Below are positions 63,963-64,000 of a stretch of DNA of 64,000 bases, piece after piece. The notes below the pieces were generated by a model. That model saw only the letters and a list, made by a program, of their open reading frames with translations, was not told where the DNA came from and searched no databases. Within the stretch, counting starts at the first letter, position 1, and every line of letters starts with the position of its first letter. The translations under genes were made by a program, and so were the position numbers. Source of the stretch: Vescimonas fastidiosa (lineage in GTDB: Bacteria > Bacillota > Clostridia > Oscillospirales > Oscillospiraceae); contig NZ_AP023415.1 of NCBI RefSeq assembly GCF_018326305.1, forward strand, positions 992,001 through 1,056,000, in the 5' to 3' direction.

Positions 63963-64000
63963 AAAGCCTCGCAGAGTTTGCCGCCCGCAGGCGGCAAAGA
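63955..64000. repeat. REP-C interspersed repeat, copy 2 (cut by window end)
   Basis: Nearly identical to 7860-7907. GCGTGTCAAAAAGCCTCGCA then the TTTGCCGCC/GGCGGCAAA hairpin, where the loop change lengthens the stem by one pair. Confidence 0.75.

Overview
The window reads as the chromosome of a spore-forming, butyrate-producing gut Firmicute, most likely of the Oscillospiraceae (clostridial cluster IV). The reasons are GC-rich clostridial proteins, spoIIP, a butyryl-CoA:acetate CoA-transferase, lipoproteins with clostridial signal peptides, and dense GC-rich palindromic repeats between genes. The genus is inferred, not shown. No rRNA or tRNA gene was seen.

1-11.2 kb (host). The end of a carbamate kinase gene is followed by a purine/nucleoside uptake set (BMP lipoprotein, double-ABC ATPase, two permeases) and an 8-oxoguanine-deaminase-type amidohydrolase. 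Together they suggest purine uptake and catabolism, with carbamate kinase recovering ATP. Next come a stack of hairpins, a TIM-barrel protein, a DUF362 ferredoxin and an RluA-type pseudouridine synthase.

11.24-36.87 kb (mobile). This is an integrative conjugative element of about 25.6 kb, of the Tn1549/CD1107-CD1115 type, bounded by roughly 30-bp inverted repeats. It carries a large serine recombinase, a sigma-like protein, relaxase and MobC, a T4SS core (VirB4, PrgI, VirB6-like, Maff2, VirD4, PcfB, NlpC/P60 hydrolase), three DNA methyltransferases, ArdA and a solo ParB. An AT-rich cargo block (14.75-17.0 kb) holds an SdpR/SdpI-type immunity pair, a YhfC protease and a lipoprotein. Its most striking property is a 23-bp dyad present 15 times, found nowhere else in the window, and read in all three coding frames where it falls inside genes.

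36.9-64 kb (host). Genes include a TepA/ClpP-like protease, a SLOG protein, an FMN riboswitch with ribU, spoIIP, a GntR-controlled ABC operon, ispD-ispF, an HTH-membrane sensor, the CoA-transferase, a long Sel1-repeat protein, an Asp23-like protein with a FakA-like kinase, pfkA and a secreted NlpC/P60 hydrolase. They are followed by an amino-acid ABC operon whose binding protein appears to be circularly permuted, an iron-linked flavodoxin/DUF3793/Fur group, and a GGGtGRT/NifU-like pair.

The items most worth a second look are the dyad family of the element, the apparently permuted binding protein, the ACG start of the relaxase, the second reading frame nested in the cytosine methyltransferase gene, and a perfect 24-bp palindrome upstream of the flavodoxin operon.
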